DNA of 64,000 bases from Paenarthrobacter sp. AR 02 (GTDB lineage Bacteria > Actinomycetota > Actinomycetes > Actinomycetales > Micrococcaceae). Position numbers and translations under genes: made by a program. The stretch's first letter is position 1. Each line of letters begins with the position of its first letter. Shown here in pieces: positions 6,603-15,400 of this stretch. The notes beneath the pieces are model-generated. The model was given only the letters and a program-made list of their open reading frames with translations. It did not search any database and was not told the DNA's origin. The DNA lies in NCBI RefSeq assembly GCF_021538675.1, contig NZ_JAJUKH010000002.1:558001-622000 (forward strand). The letters are read 5' to 3'.

Positions 6603-8182
6603 AGCGGGATGTTTCCGTGCTTCTTGGTGGGCAGGCTGGCACGCTTGTCGCGAAGGGCGCGCAGGCCGCGAATGATCTGCACACGGGTATCCGAGGGAGC
6701 GATCACGGCATCAACATAACCCAGTTCAGCTGCCTGGTACGGGTTGAGCAGTTCTTCCTCGTAGCCCTGGATGATCTCGGCGCGCTTGGCTTCGACGTCG
6801 CCTCCTGCTTCTGCAACGGCTGCGAGGTCGCGGCGGTACAGGATGTTCACTGCGCCCTGGGCACCCATGACGCCGATCTGTGCAGTTGGCCAGGCGAGGT
6901 TGAGGTCCGCCCCGAGCTTCTTGGAGCCCATCACGATGTAGGCACCACCGTAAGCCTTGCGCGTGATGACGGTGAGCTTGGGAACGGTTGCCTCGGCGTA
7001 GGCATAAAGAAGCTTGGCGCCGCGGCGGATGATGCCCTGGAATTCCTGGTCCTTACCGGGCAGGAAGCCGGGGACATCCACCAGGGTGATGATCGGGATG
7101 TTGAAGGCATCGCAGTGTCGGACAAAACGCGCGGCCTTTTCCGAGGCGGAAATGTCCAGCGTCCCTGCGAACTGCATGGGCTGGTTGGCCACAATCCCAA
7201 CGGTGTGTCCCTCAACGCGGCCGTATCCAATGATCACGTTGGGCGCGTACAGCGACTGCATTTCCAGGAAGTGCGCGTCGTCCACGATCTGCTCGATCAC
7301 CTTGCGCATGTCGTAAGGCTGGTTGGCGGAGTCGGGGATCAACCCGTCCAGGGCGAGGTCGTCGTCGTCGAGTTCCAGTTCCTGGTCGTGCTCAACAACC
7401 GGGGCTTCGGAGAGGTTGTTGGAGGGCAGGAAGTCCAGGAGCTCGCGGACGAACTCAATGGCGTCGGCTTCGTCGGAGGCCAGGTACGTGGAGGTGCCGG
7501 TGGTGGCGTTGTGCTGGCGTGCGCCGCCCAAGGTTTCCATATCCACGTCTTCACCGGTGACGGTCTTGATGACATCGGGTCCTGTGATGAACATGTGGGA
7601 CGTCTTGTCCACCATGACCACGTAATCGGTCAGGGCGGGGGAGTACGCGGCGCCGCCGGCGCACGGGCCCATGATGAGGGAAATCTGGGGGACCACGCCG
7701 GAAGCGTGGACGTTGTTGCGGAAGATGTCCGCGAACATGGCCAGCGAGGCGACGCCTTCCTGGATACGCGCACCGCCGCCGTCGTTGATGCCCACAACCG
7801 GGCACCCGTTGCGGAGGGCAAATTCCTGGACCTTGACGATCTTCTCGCCATTGACCTGGCTCAACGAGCCGCCGTAGACATTGAAGTCCTGGCTGTAGAT
7901 AGCGACGAGGCGTCCGTCCACTGTGCCGTAGCCGGAGACGACGCCGTCACCCAGGGGCTTCTTCTTTTCCATGCCGAATGCGGTGGAGCGGTGGACTGCA
8001 AGGGCGTCGAACTCGACGAATGATTCCGGATCCAACAGGAGGTCGATGCGTTCGCGGGCAGTGTTCTTACCGCGCGCGTGCTGCTTCTCAATCGCTTCCG
8101 GGCCGGAGGGTTGCTCGGCACGTGCCTGGCGGTCGCGGAAGTCGGCAATCTTTCCCGCTGTCGTTGTCAGATCGTGGCTCAT
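6599..8182 (-). CDS. accD: Acyl-CoA (propionyl/acetyl-CoA) carboxylase beta subunit, carboxyltransferase
   Basis: A 527-residue AccD5/PccB-type carboxyltransferase that transfers CO2 from carboxybiotin to acetyl- or propionyl-CoA, giving malonyl- or methylmalonyl-CoA for fatty acid synthesis or propionate use. Both crotonase-like halves are intact, with glycine-rich oxyanion signatures such as '[19 protein letters not shown]' and '[20 protein letters not shown]'. The start is ATG 8180-8182 (MSHDLTTT) with GGAG seven bases upstream; an upstream extension in frame lacks family similarity. accE follows by a 4-nt overlap. The biotin carboxylase/BCCP alpha subunit is not in the window, but the biotin ligase gene is 1.2 kb away. 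Confidence 0.95.
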   Translation of the reverse strand: MSHDLTTTAGKIADFRDRQARAEQPSGPEAIEKQHARGKNTARERIDLLLDPESFVEFDALAVHRSTAFGMEKKKPLGDGVVSGYGTVDGRLVAIYSQDFNVYGGSLSQVNGEKIVKVQEFALRNGCPVVGINDGGGARIQEGVASLAMFADIFRNNVHASGVVPQISLIMGPCAGGAAYSPALTDYVVMVDKTSHMFITGPDVIKTVTGEDVDMETLGGARQHNATTGTSTYLASDEADAIEFVRELLDFLPSNNLSEAPVVEHDQELELDDDDLALDGLIPDSANQPYDMRKVIEQIVDDAHFLEMQSLYAPNVIIGYGRVEGHTVGIVANQPMQFAGTLDISASEKAARFVRHCDAFNIPIITLVDVPGFLPGKDQEFQGIIRRGAKLLYAYAEATVPKLTVITRKAYGGAYIVMGSKKLGADLNLAWPTAQIGVMGAQGAVNILYRRDLAAVAEAGGDVEAKRAEIIQGYEEELLNPYQAAELGYVDAVIAPSDTRVQIIRGLRALRDKRASLPTKKHGNIPL

Positions 8183-8393
8183 GAAGTGTCTCCGGCTCTG
8201 TAGCTGATTTTCGCTGACGCAGTTCGGTGTTGGCGCGAAGCTTAAGTAGCTTCCGTACAAAGAACAGGCCCCGCAGGCCAGTCTAGTGACGCCTTTGCCG
8301 CGAACCGCTGTAGAAACCCTACAATTTTCCGCGTCCAACCCAAAGGCAACGCTATGTTACCCGTCAGTAACCTACTTGGGTTAGAGTGTCCCC
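8183..8393. promoter_or_regulatory. Divergent accD / SDR promoter region with two inverted repeats
   Basis: This 211-nt region separates divergent genes. It contains TGTAG-N5-CTACA (8309-8323), GTTAC-N6-GTAAC (8356-8371) and a weaker AAGCT-N5-AGCTT (8238-8252). The second repeat ends 10 nt before the SDR -10 hexamer. These are candidate operators. No specific regulator is recognised, and the accD promoter itself is not clear. Confidence 0.4.
8382..8387 (+). promoter_or_regulatory. -10 hexamer of leaderless SDR gene
   Basis: TAGAGT, then GTCCCC, then ATG at 8394. No Shine-Dalgarno precedes the ATG. Confidence 0.6.
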
Positions 8394-9272
8394 ATGACTT
8401 CAAGCAACGACGCTTCCCGCGCACTCCCGAAGGCAGAAACTCCCTACGTGGCCACCGGATCGCTCAAGGGCAGGACCATCCTGATGTCCGGTGGAAGCCG
8501 CGGCATCGGACTGGCCATTGCCACCCGCGCAGCCCGCGATGGCGCCAATATTGTGCTGATGGCAAAGACCGGCGACCCGCATCCCAAACTAGAAGGGACG
8601 GTGTTTACCGCGGCTGACCAGTTGGTCGCGGCGGGCGGCCAGGCGCTGCCGCTTGTCGGGGATGTCCGCAACGATGACGACGTCGCTGCAGCGGTCGCCG
8701 CCGCCGTCGAGCGTTTCGGAGGGATCGACGTCGTCGTTAACAACGCCTCGGCGATCGACCTGTCCCGAACCGACGCCGTGGACATGAAGCGCTATGACCT
8801 CATGCAGGACATCAACGTCCGTGGCACTTTCCTGCTCTCCAAGCTGGCTCTGCCGGCTCTGCGGGAGTCAGGGCACGGCCACATCCTCACATTGTCGCCG
8901 CCCCTCAACCTGGACCCCAAATGGGCAGGGATGCACCTCGCGTACACCATGGCCAAGTACGGGATGAGCCTCACCACCCTCGGTCTCGCCGAAGAGCTTA
9001 AGGACGACGGCGTTTCGGTCAACTCGCTCTGGCCCTGCACGCTGATCGACACGGCCGCGATCCGGAACATGCCCGGCGGCCAGCAGATCGTCCAAGCAGC
9101 ACGTGGCCCGGAGATCATGGCCGACGCGGCGCACGCTGTACTGACCGGCCAGGGCACCACAGGTAATTTCTTCACCGACGAACAGGTGCTCCGCGCCGCC
9201 GGCGTGTCGGACTTCACGCCGTACAGCCTCGGCGCCCCCGAAGACCGCCTGGTGCCGGACATTTTTCTCTAG
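8394..9272 (+). CDS. Short-chain dehydrogenase/reductase (HSDL2-like)
   Basis: A 292-residue NAD(P)-dependent SDR. A Rossmann glycine motif 'MSGGSRGIG' lies near residue 30, 'VVNNAS' is the NNAG equivalent, and the catalytic Ser-Tyr-Lys region appears as 'TLSPPLN' and 'YTMAKYG'. The 'SPPLN' and 'NSLWP' segments resemble the hydroxysteroid dehydrogenase-like 2 / short-chain acyl alcohol dehydrogenase subgroup, often found near fatty-acid genes. The exact substrate is unknown. The ATG at 8394 is chosen from the leaderless promoter; no alternative start has a ribosome site. Divergence from accD suggests, but does not show, a link with acyl-CoA metabolism. Confidence 0.9.
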   Translation: MTSSNDASRALPKAETPYVATGSLKGRTILMSGGSRGIGLAIATRAARDGANIVLMAKTGDPHPKLEGTVFTAADQLVAAGGQALPLVGDVRNDDDVAAAVAAAVERFGGIDVVVNNASAIDLSRTDAVDMKRYDLMQDINVRGTFLLSKLALPALRESGHGHILTLSPPLNLDPKWAGMHLAYTMAKYGMSLTTLGLAEELKDDGVSVNSLWPCTLIDTAAIRNMPGGQQIVQAARGPEIMADAAHAVLTGQGTTGNFFTDEQVLRAAGVSDFTPYSLGAPEDRLVPDIFL

Positions 9273-9327
9273 GCGGATTCCCAGACGCTTTTGGAGCCAG
9301 ACACCATCCCAGGCCGCCGCAACTGGA

Positions 9328-9333
9328 TAGGAT
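9328..9333 (+). promoter_or_regulatory. -10 hexamer of leaderless birA
   Basis: TAGGAT, then TCAGCT, then the ATG at 9340, with no ribosome site. The lysR-type gene at 62386 has the same hexamer and spacing. Confidence 0.6.
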
Positions 9334-9339
9334 TCAGCT

Positions 9340-10263
9340 ATGGATGCCGAACAGCCAGAGAGCAGCGAGCCGCACGTCCCCTCTGCCCACACAGACCGGC
9401 CCGGGCTGGACCGCCAGGCGCTCCTTGAGCCGGACTTCCTGTCGGCAACGGGCATCTCCCAACTGAACATCGTCGAGTCCACAGGATCCACCAACCAGGA
9501 CCTGGTGCGGGCCGTCACTGTCGAGCCGAAGAAGTGGGCCGACCTCGCCGTGCTGACTGCGGAGCACCAGACTGCCGCACGCGGACGGCTGGACCGTCAT
9601 TGGGAATCGCCGGAACGCTCCGCCGTGTCTGTGTCCATGGTGCTGCGCCCCGTCACGGCTGACGGCATGCCCGTCCCCACGCAAAGCTATTCGTGGATTT
9701 CTCTTCTGGCTGCCGTCGCGTTGCGGGAGGCCCTCCAAGAAACGGCCGGTGTGACCGCGGAGATCAAATGGCCCAATGATGTCCTGGTAAACGGACGCAA
9801 GATCGCAGGGATACTGGCCCAGATGACGCCCTTGGGGGACGGGTCGGTCCCCGCGGTGATCCTGGGAGTTGGACTCAACGTGTCCCTGGCCGAAGACGAA
9901 CTTCCGGTGCCCACGGCCACGTCACTCGCCCTGGAAGGGGCCACGACGACGGACCGCACCGCGCTGCTGAAGAGCTACCTATCGCGGTTTGCGCGGTTGT
10001 ACCGCAGTTTCTGCAACGCCGAAGGTGACCCGGCTGCCGGCCTGGCCGGGGGACCGTCCCTGCATAAGCGCGTTGAATCCGCCATGGTGACATTGGGTCG
10101 CGAGGTCCGGGCCCACTTGCCTGGTGACAATGAACTGGTGGGGCATGCGTCCCGCCTTGATGAGCATGGTTCGCTGCTGGTTGTGGACCGTGGCGGCAGG
10201 GAGCACGTTATTACAGCCGGGGATGTGGTGCATTTGCGCGCCACAGAAAGCGGTTATGCGTAA
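9340..10263 (+). CDS. birA: Biotin--[acetyl-CoA-carboxylase] ligase
   Basis: A 307-residue monofunctional biotin protein ligase, which adenylates biotin and attaches it to the BCCP lysine of acyl-CoA carboxylases. Motifs are the biotinyl-AMP loop 'AARGRLDRHWESP' (GRGRxxRxW type with Ala at the first position), the substrate-binding 'IKWPNDVLVNGRKIAGIL', and a C-terminal SH3-like cap 'GHASRLDEHGSLLV'. There is no N-terminal DNA-binding domain, so this is not a BirA repressor. The ATG at 9340 follows a leaderless promoter. It lies close to accD/accE, its pathway partners, and overlaps the next gene by 8 nt. Confidence 0.93.
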   Translation: MDAEQPESSEPHVPSAHTDRPGLDRQALLEPDFLSATGISQLNIVESTGSTNQDLVRAVTVEPKKWADLAVLTAEHQTAARGRLDRHWESPERSAVSVSMVLRPVTADGMPVPTQSYSWISLLAAVALREALQETAGVTAEIKWPNDVLVNGRKIAGILAQMTPLGDGSVPAVILGVGLNVSLAEDELPVPTATSLALEGATTTDRTALLKSYLSRFARLYRSFCNAEGDPAAGLAGGPSLHKRVESAMVTLGREVRAHLPGDNELVGHASRLDEHGSLLVVDRGGREHVITAGDVVHLRATESGYA

Positions 10264-10849
10264 GGAGTTGCTACCGGGGGAACAGGTCATCGCCGTGACA
10301 CGGCAGCAGGGCCGAACCCTGTTTCTTCCTGTGCTGGTGTTCATTGTCGTTCCGGCTGTTGCCGCTTACGCCTGTGCCTGGGTGGTCAAAGGCAATGCGC
10401 AGCGTCTGGCCCCCTTCATTACCGCGGAATGGACGCCATGGCTCATGGGCGCTGCGGTGGTTCTTGCTGCGTGGGTGCTGCTTGCCTACTGCTTCAAACG
10501 TGTGCTCCACTGGCGTTCTGTCCGATACATCCTGACGAGCCGCAGGATACTTGCCAAGTACGGCATGTTTCGACGCAATGACTGGCAGGTTTCCCTCATG
10601 GCGGTACGTCACGTGGGGGTTCATCAGACGGTGATCCAGCGGGCACTGCACTCCGGGAATATATCCTTGGATACCGGGCACTCCGGAGTGGCCGTGCTGA
10701 ACGACGTCCCCCTGGTTGGGAAATTCAGGGGCTTCATTCTTGACGCGATGGATGAGCTCCCGAAGGGTGAGGTTTTTGAGGGTGAAGTGCTGAGGGATTT
10801 TGACGAGTTGCCGTGGGAGCTGAGAGAAGGTGGAAGAGATGAGCGTTGA
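10256..10849 (+). CDS. Bacterial PH-domain (bPH2/YdbS-like) membrane protein
   Basis: A 197-residue protein. An N-terminal 'LLPGEQVIAVTRQQGRTLF' segment leads into two transmembrane helices (about residues 23-45 and 61-82). A bPH2 domain follows, with the family pattern 'YILTSRRILAKYGMFRRNDWQVSLMAVRHV' split by a turn, then 'GNISLDTGHSGVAVL'. Function in this family is largely unknown, with membrane-associated roles proposed. The ATG at 10256 overlaps the birA stop by 8 nt. Starting here removes an upstream extension that only shadows birA. It sits between birA and the cyclase in a tightly coupled operon. Confidence 0.85.
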   Translation: MRKELLPGEQVIAVTRQQGRTLFLPVLVFIVVPAVAAYACAWVVKGNAQRLAPFITAEWTPWLMGAAVVLAAWVLLAYCFKRVLHWRSVRYILTSRRILAKYGMFRRNDWQVSLMAVRHVGVHQTVIQRALHSGNISLDTGHSGVAVLNDVPLVGKFRGFILDAMDELPKGEVFEGEVLRDFDELPWELREGGRDER

Positions 10850-12011
10850 GGATCAGCAGTCCGGCGAGGACCTGGACCAGGAGTTCGACGCCGTACCCGA
10901 GCCTTCCGCGGACGAGGACACCGAGGCGCGGCCCGCACCGGTGACCACCGGTCCGCCCACTGGCGTGATGTCCGCGGAGCGCCTCGCCATTAAGGCACTT
11001 GAGTCCAAGCTCCTGGGTGGGGAACGCAAGCTCCGCCGTCGTGAAGTTGCCGCCGGTGCCGGCGTGTCCATCCTTTCCGCCCGGAAGATATGGCGAGCCC
11101 TGGGCTTCCCGAACTTTGGCGATGAGGACGTTGCCTTCACCGAGCGGGACCAGGCGGCGCTGTCCCGCATCCTTGACCTGGTGCGTGCGGGCCTCCTGAC
11201 TGAAGAGGCCGCGATTTCCGTGACCCGGTCCATCGGGCAAATGACCGACCGTATGGTGGTCTGGCAAATCGAAGCCCTGGTGGAGGACATGGTGTCCGAA
11301 CAGGGTATTCCCGACGCCGTCGCCCGCAAGAAATTGGTGGCCCAGCTGCCTGCCCTTGTTGACTCGCTCGAAGAGATCCTTGTCTACTCCTACCGCCGCC
11401 AACTCAACGCCGGCGTTCAGCGGCTGGCCGTTCGCGCCGAAGCCGGCTTGCAGGCCAGCGAGGAAGGCCGCGAGGGCGATGAGGACGATTCGCCGTTGCC
11501 GCTGGCCCGGGCCGTTGGGTTCGCGGACTTGGTCTCTTACACCAGCCTTTCGCGCCGGATGAATGAGAAGACGCTGGCGCAACTGGTACAGCGCTTTGAG
11601 AACAAGTGTGCGGAAATCATCTCCGTCGGCGGTGGCCGCTTGGTTAAGACTGTCGGTGACGAAGTCCTCTACATTGCCGAAACGCCTGCGGCCGGAGCCG
11701 AAATTTCGCTGGCGCTCGCCCAGGCCTTCACGGAAGACGAGATCCTGCCCCAATGCCGTGTGTCCATGGTGTGGGGCCGCATCCTTTCCCGGCTCGGCGA
11801 CATCTACGGGCCTACGGTTAACCTTGCTGCACGGCTCACCACCCTGGCCCAGCCCGGAACGGTTTTGGTGGATGCCATGACGGCTGCGGCACTGGGGCAG
11901 GACGACCGCTTTGTCCTGGTTCCCCAGAAGTCCGAGAATGTCCGTGGCTTCGGCGAAATCCATCCCGTGATGTTGGCCCGTGGCCGGGGCAAGGGCCTGG
12001 TTCTGGACTAA
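10839..12011 (+). CDS. Class III adenylate cyclase with Rv1264-like N-terminal regulatory domain
   Basis: A 390-residue soluble protein. After an acidic ~45-residue leader, residues ~50-205 form a helical regulatory domain ('LRRREVAAGAGVSILSARKI', 'LTEEAAISVTRSIGQMTDRM') like the autoinhibitory part of the pH-sensing M. tuberculosis cyclase Rv1264. The catalytic domain follows: 'VGFADLVSYT' carries the first metal Asp, 'LVKTVGDEVLY' the substrate Lys and second metal Asp, and 'GDIYGPTVNLAARL' the second substrate Asp plus the transition-state Asn/Arg. All key residues are present, so it should make cAMP from ATP. The ATG at 10839 has an upstream AGAAGG and overlaps the PH-protein stop by 11 nt. 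A GTG three codons upstream is possible. Confidence 0.88.
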   Translation: MSVEDQQSGEDLDQEFDAVPEPSADEDTEARPAPVTTGPPTGVMSAERLAIKALESKLLGGERKLRRREVAAGAGVSILSARKIWRALGFPNFGDEDVAFTERDQAALSRILDLVRAGLLTEEAAISVTRSIGQMTDRMVVWQIEALVEDMVSEQGIPDAVARKKLVAQLPALVDSLEEILVYSYRRQLNAGVQRLAVRAEAGLQASEEGREGDEDDSPLPLARAVGFADLVSYTSLSRRMNEKTLAQLVQRFENKCAEIISVGGGRLVKTVGDEVLYIAETPAAGAEISLALAQAFTEDEILPQCRVSMVWGRILSRLGDIYGPTVNLAARLTTLAQPGTVLVDAMTAAALGQDDRFVLVPQKSENVRGFGEIHPVMLARGRGKGLVLD

Positions 12012-12496
12012 GCCCCTCCGGGCCCTGTGCCCCTCCGACCACCCACCCCGGACGCTCCCTCACATCCCACCGTATTCCGCCGGACGCTCTCTCACTTCCT
12101 TGAAGAAAGTGGGAGAGCGTTCCGGTTTAAGGGGGTGGGATGTGCGAGAGGGTGGGGCAGCTAGCGGTTCGGATGGTGCGTTTCAAGTCACAGCTTGGCT
12201 ATTCGATGGATTAACCCGGTAGGCTGTGCGTTGATTGTGCTGACGGTAATGACGGCGGAAAACCGGGCAGTTGTCCCCATCGCGCGACCCCGGCAATGCA
12301 CAGTAGGCTGTGCAAGCCAATGGATGGCACCTTCCCGGGTTCCCTCGATTGGCCATGGGGTGCGTGGGATAGTCTTGGTGACTGAAAATTCCGCCGCCGT
12401 ATGGGGGTACTGCGGAATGCAAGGCTGCCGGCATTTGTCGGTTGGCCTGGACGTCGCTGCTTGTGGGCGGCTGTACACAAAGGGAATTTTGGGGCT
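12012..12496. other. 485-nt intergenic region upstream of the giant surface protein
   Basis: No gene is supported here. The first third holds a large nested palindrome (12040-12150). The rest contains the probable promoter of the 12.5-35 kb cluster. An AATTTT hexamer lies six bases before the chosen GTG at 12497, an imperfect match to the leaderless pattern. Translation could in principle start up to 96 nt earlier at an in-frame ATG (12401), but that would place 32 unusual residues before the positively charged membrane-anchor start. Confidence 0.5.
12040..12150. repeat. Nested intergenic palindrome with repeated CCGGACGCTC units
   Basis: An inner hairpin pairs 12080-12097 with 12107-12125 (one mismatch, one bulge). 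An outer stem pairs 12061-12071 (CACATCCCACC) perfectly with 12134-12144. The unit CCGGACGCTC occurs directly repeated at 12049 and 12080 and inverted near 12115-12125. It lies just after the cyclase stop and may end that transcript. The elaborate nesting suggests a dispersed palindromic repeat. Confidence 0.65.
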
Positions 12497-15400
12497 GTGA
12501 CATCTTTCTTGGGGCGATTGTGGCCAAAAAAGCGTCGGAACAAGAAACTCATATCGGGCATAGCGGGGACCGCGGCGGGCGCGGTACTCGTCGCCGGTGC
12601 GGTGCTCTATCCGGGGTTCAAGACCACTGAGGTGGACTTGAACGACGGCGGCGTCTGGGTTGTGAGCAAGACCAAGAACGCTGTGGGGCGGCTGAACTAT
12701 CCCTCCCGCGTCCTCGACGGCGCAGTTACCCCGGCCACCACGACTTTCGATGTGCTTCAGCACGATGGCAACGTCTTCGTGGACGACGAATCCGGTTCCA
12801 CGATCAACCAGGTGTCGGCCGCAAACCTCAAGCTCGGCGGCGACAAGCAACTGCCGTCGTCCTCGCAAGTCAGTTACGGTTCAACCGTCCTTTCTGTGAC
12901 AGACCCTGCCCGTGGCAAGGTGTGGGCTTTGTCGCCGTCCACCGTCAACGGCTTCGACGAAGAGGGCACCGAGCCCGTGTTGACGGGCAACCAAGGCCTT
13001 GTCTCGGCCGTCGGGGCTGACAACCGCATCTACACCGCGGATCCCGGCAAGGGCGAGATCACAGTCACCACCGTTGACGCAGATGGGGTGCGAACCAACT
13101 CCGAGGTCACCAGTGTGGACGGGCTCAAGGGAGCGGGCGACCTGCAGATCGCCGTGGTGGGGGACAAGCCAGTGCTCCTGGACGCCAATTCGGGGAATCT
13201 CTTCCTCCCGGGCGGCCGCAAGCTCCAACTGCAGGACGCCCGCGAGGCGAAGCTGCAGCAGAGCAGCGAAGGCAGCAGTTACGTGGCCATCGCTACGCGC
13301 AAGGCCCTTTTGAAGCAACCGCTGGACGGAGGGACTGCTGCTACCGTCAACGCCGACGGCGAGGGCGTTCCGGCAGCGCCGGTCCAGGTCAGTAAGTGCG
13401 TTCACGCAGCTTGGGCGGGAGCCAACAAGTACGTACGCGATTGCGATAACGACGCCGATGACAAGAAAAACAATGTTCCCAAGGCAAGTGCCTCGCCGAG
13501 CTACGTGTTCCGCGTCAACCGCGATCTCGTGGTCCTCAACGATGTGAATTCAGGCAGCGTGTGGCTGGTCAACCAGAACATGCAGCTCGTCAACAACTGG
13601 GACGACGTTGTCCCTCCCAAAAACCAGTCCGATGACCAGGACCAGGAGTCGGCGGACAACAACACCATCAACGTCCTCCCGGACCGCACCAAGCCGAACC
13701 GCCCACCGGAGACCAAACCCGATGAGTTCGGCGTCCGCCCGGGCCGGACATCCATCCTGAGCGTCCTGGACAACGATTCAGATCCCGACGGCGATGTCCT
13801 TACCGCTGCTGTGGGGGCGAACGGCCCGAAGGCGGGTGCGCTGGAGAACATCTACGGTGGCTCGGCCTTCCAGATCAAGGTCCCGGCCGAAGCCAAACCG
13901 GGGACGGAAGTCTTCGACTACAACGCCTCCGATGGCCGTGGCCTGTCAGCCGGCGGCCAAGTAACACTTCATGTGGTGGGACCGGATGAGAACAAGCCGC
14001 CCTTCTTCAAACGCGGCGAGCCCACCACCATGCTGGTGGAACAGGGAAAATCGGTGAGCCAAAACATCCTCACTGACTGGATGGACCCGGACGGGGACGA
14101 CCTCGTCCTCCTGGACGCAAAGTCTGACAACGACCAGGACCAGGTGAAGGTGCGCCGCGACGGCTTGCTGACCTACCAGGATTCCGGTGCTGCCCCCGGT
14201 AAGAAGAACGTCACCATCACTGTTTGGGACGGACGCGCAACCACCACGGGCCGCGTGGTGGTCAACGTGCAGCCGCCAGGCGCCCTCGCCCCGGTGGTCA
14301 ACGCAGACCACGTCACTGCGGTGGTGGGCCAGGACCTGGTGATCGCACCGTTGAAGAACGACGTCGATCCCAACGGTGGTGCCCTGCGGGTGGCGCATGT
14401 CGAGGCTGCCGGTCAAGCGGAGCTCGGCCCGGTGACCGACGGCGGTACCTTCACTTTCCGGAGCAACACCCCGGGCCCGGTCTACTTGACGTACATCGCC
14501 AGCAACGGCCCCCAAAGCAGCCAAGGCCTGATCCGCGTGGACGTGGAGTCCGGCAAGAACGCGGGAGCCCCGGTAGCCGTCCACGACGTCGCGCTGTTGC
14601 CCGTCGGTGGCAGCGTGCTGGTGGATCCGCTGGCCAACGACTCCGATCCGTCCGGCGGCGTGCTGGTGCTTCAGTCGGTGACCGTCCCGGATGGCTCGTC
14701 CGCTTCTGTGAGCGTCATTGACCATAGCGTCCTGCGGGTCACGGATGTCCTGGGCGCGAAGGAACCCTTCGTTTTCAGCTACACCATGTCCAACGGCCGC
14801 GCCTCAGCCACAGGTACCGTTGGCGTCGTCCCGGTGCCGGCTCCCGCCGTCGTCGAGGCTCCGCAGCCGAAACCTGACGAAGTCAACGTCCGCGTCAACG
14901 ACGTCGTGACCATTCCTGTCTTGGACAACGACACCCACCCGCAGGGTGAAGAGCTGTCCGTGGACCCAGTGCTGGCCCAGGGGATCCCGGAGGAAGACGG
15001 CAAGGCCTTCATTTCCGAGAAGACCCTGCGTTTCATCGCAGGACCGACTCCCAAGACAGTGCGTGCCATCTACAACGCGGTGGATCCACAGGGGCAAAAG
15101 AGCGCCGCCGCCGTCACTATCCACATCCTGCCGCTGGAGGGGACCCAGAATTCGCGCCCGCAGCCGAAGAACCTCACGGCCCGGGTGGTGGCTGGTGGCA
15201 GTGTCCGGATTCCGGTGCCACTGGACGGCATAGACCCCGACGGCGATTCAGGCCAGCTCACCGGTATCGACAGCACGCCCACCATGGGAACGGCGACGGC
15301 GGGTAGCAGCTTCATCGACTTCGTCGCCGCCGGTGATGGTGCCGGGACCGATACGTTCCGGTACAAAGTGATCGACCGGCAAGGCGCCGTCAACACCGGA

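Noticed and set aside
6617..8023. Long open frame antisense to accD
   Set aside because: A shadow of a conserved carboxyltransferase gene in GC-rich DNA; no similarity or start signal.
12401..12496. Upstream ATG extension of the giant surface protein
   Set aside because: It would add 32 residues before the charged anchor, has no ribosome site, and GTG 12497 better fits the topology and the -10 hexamer.
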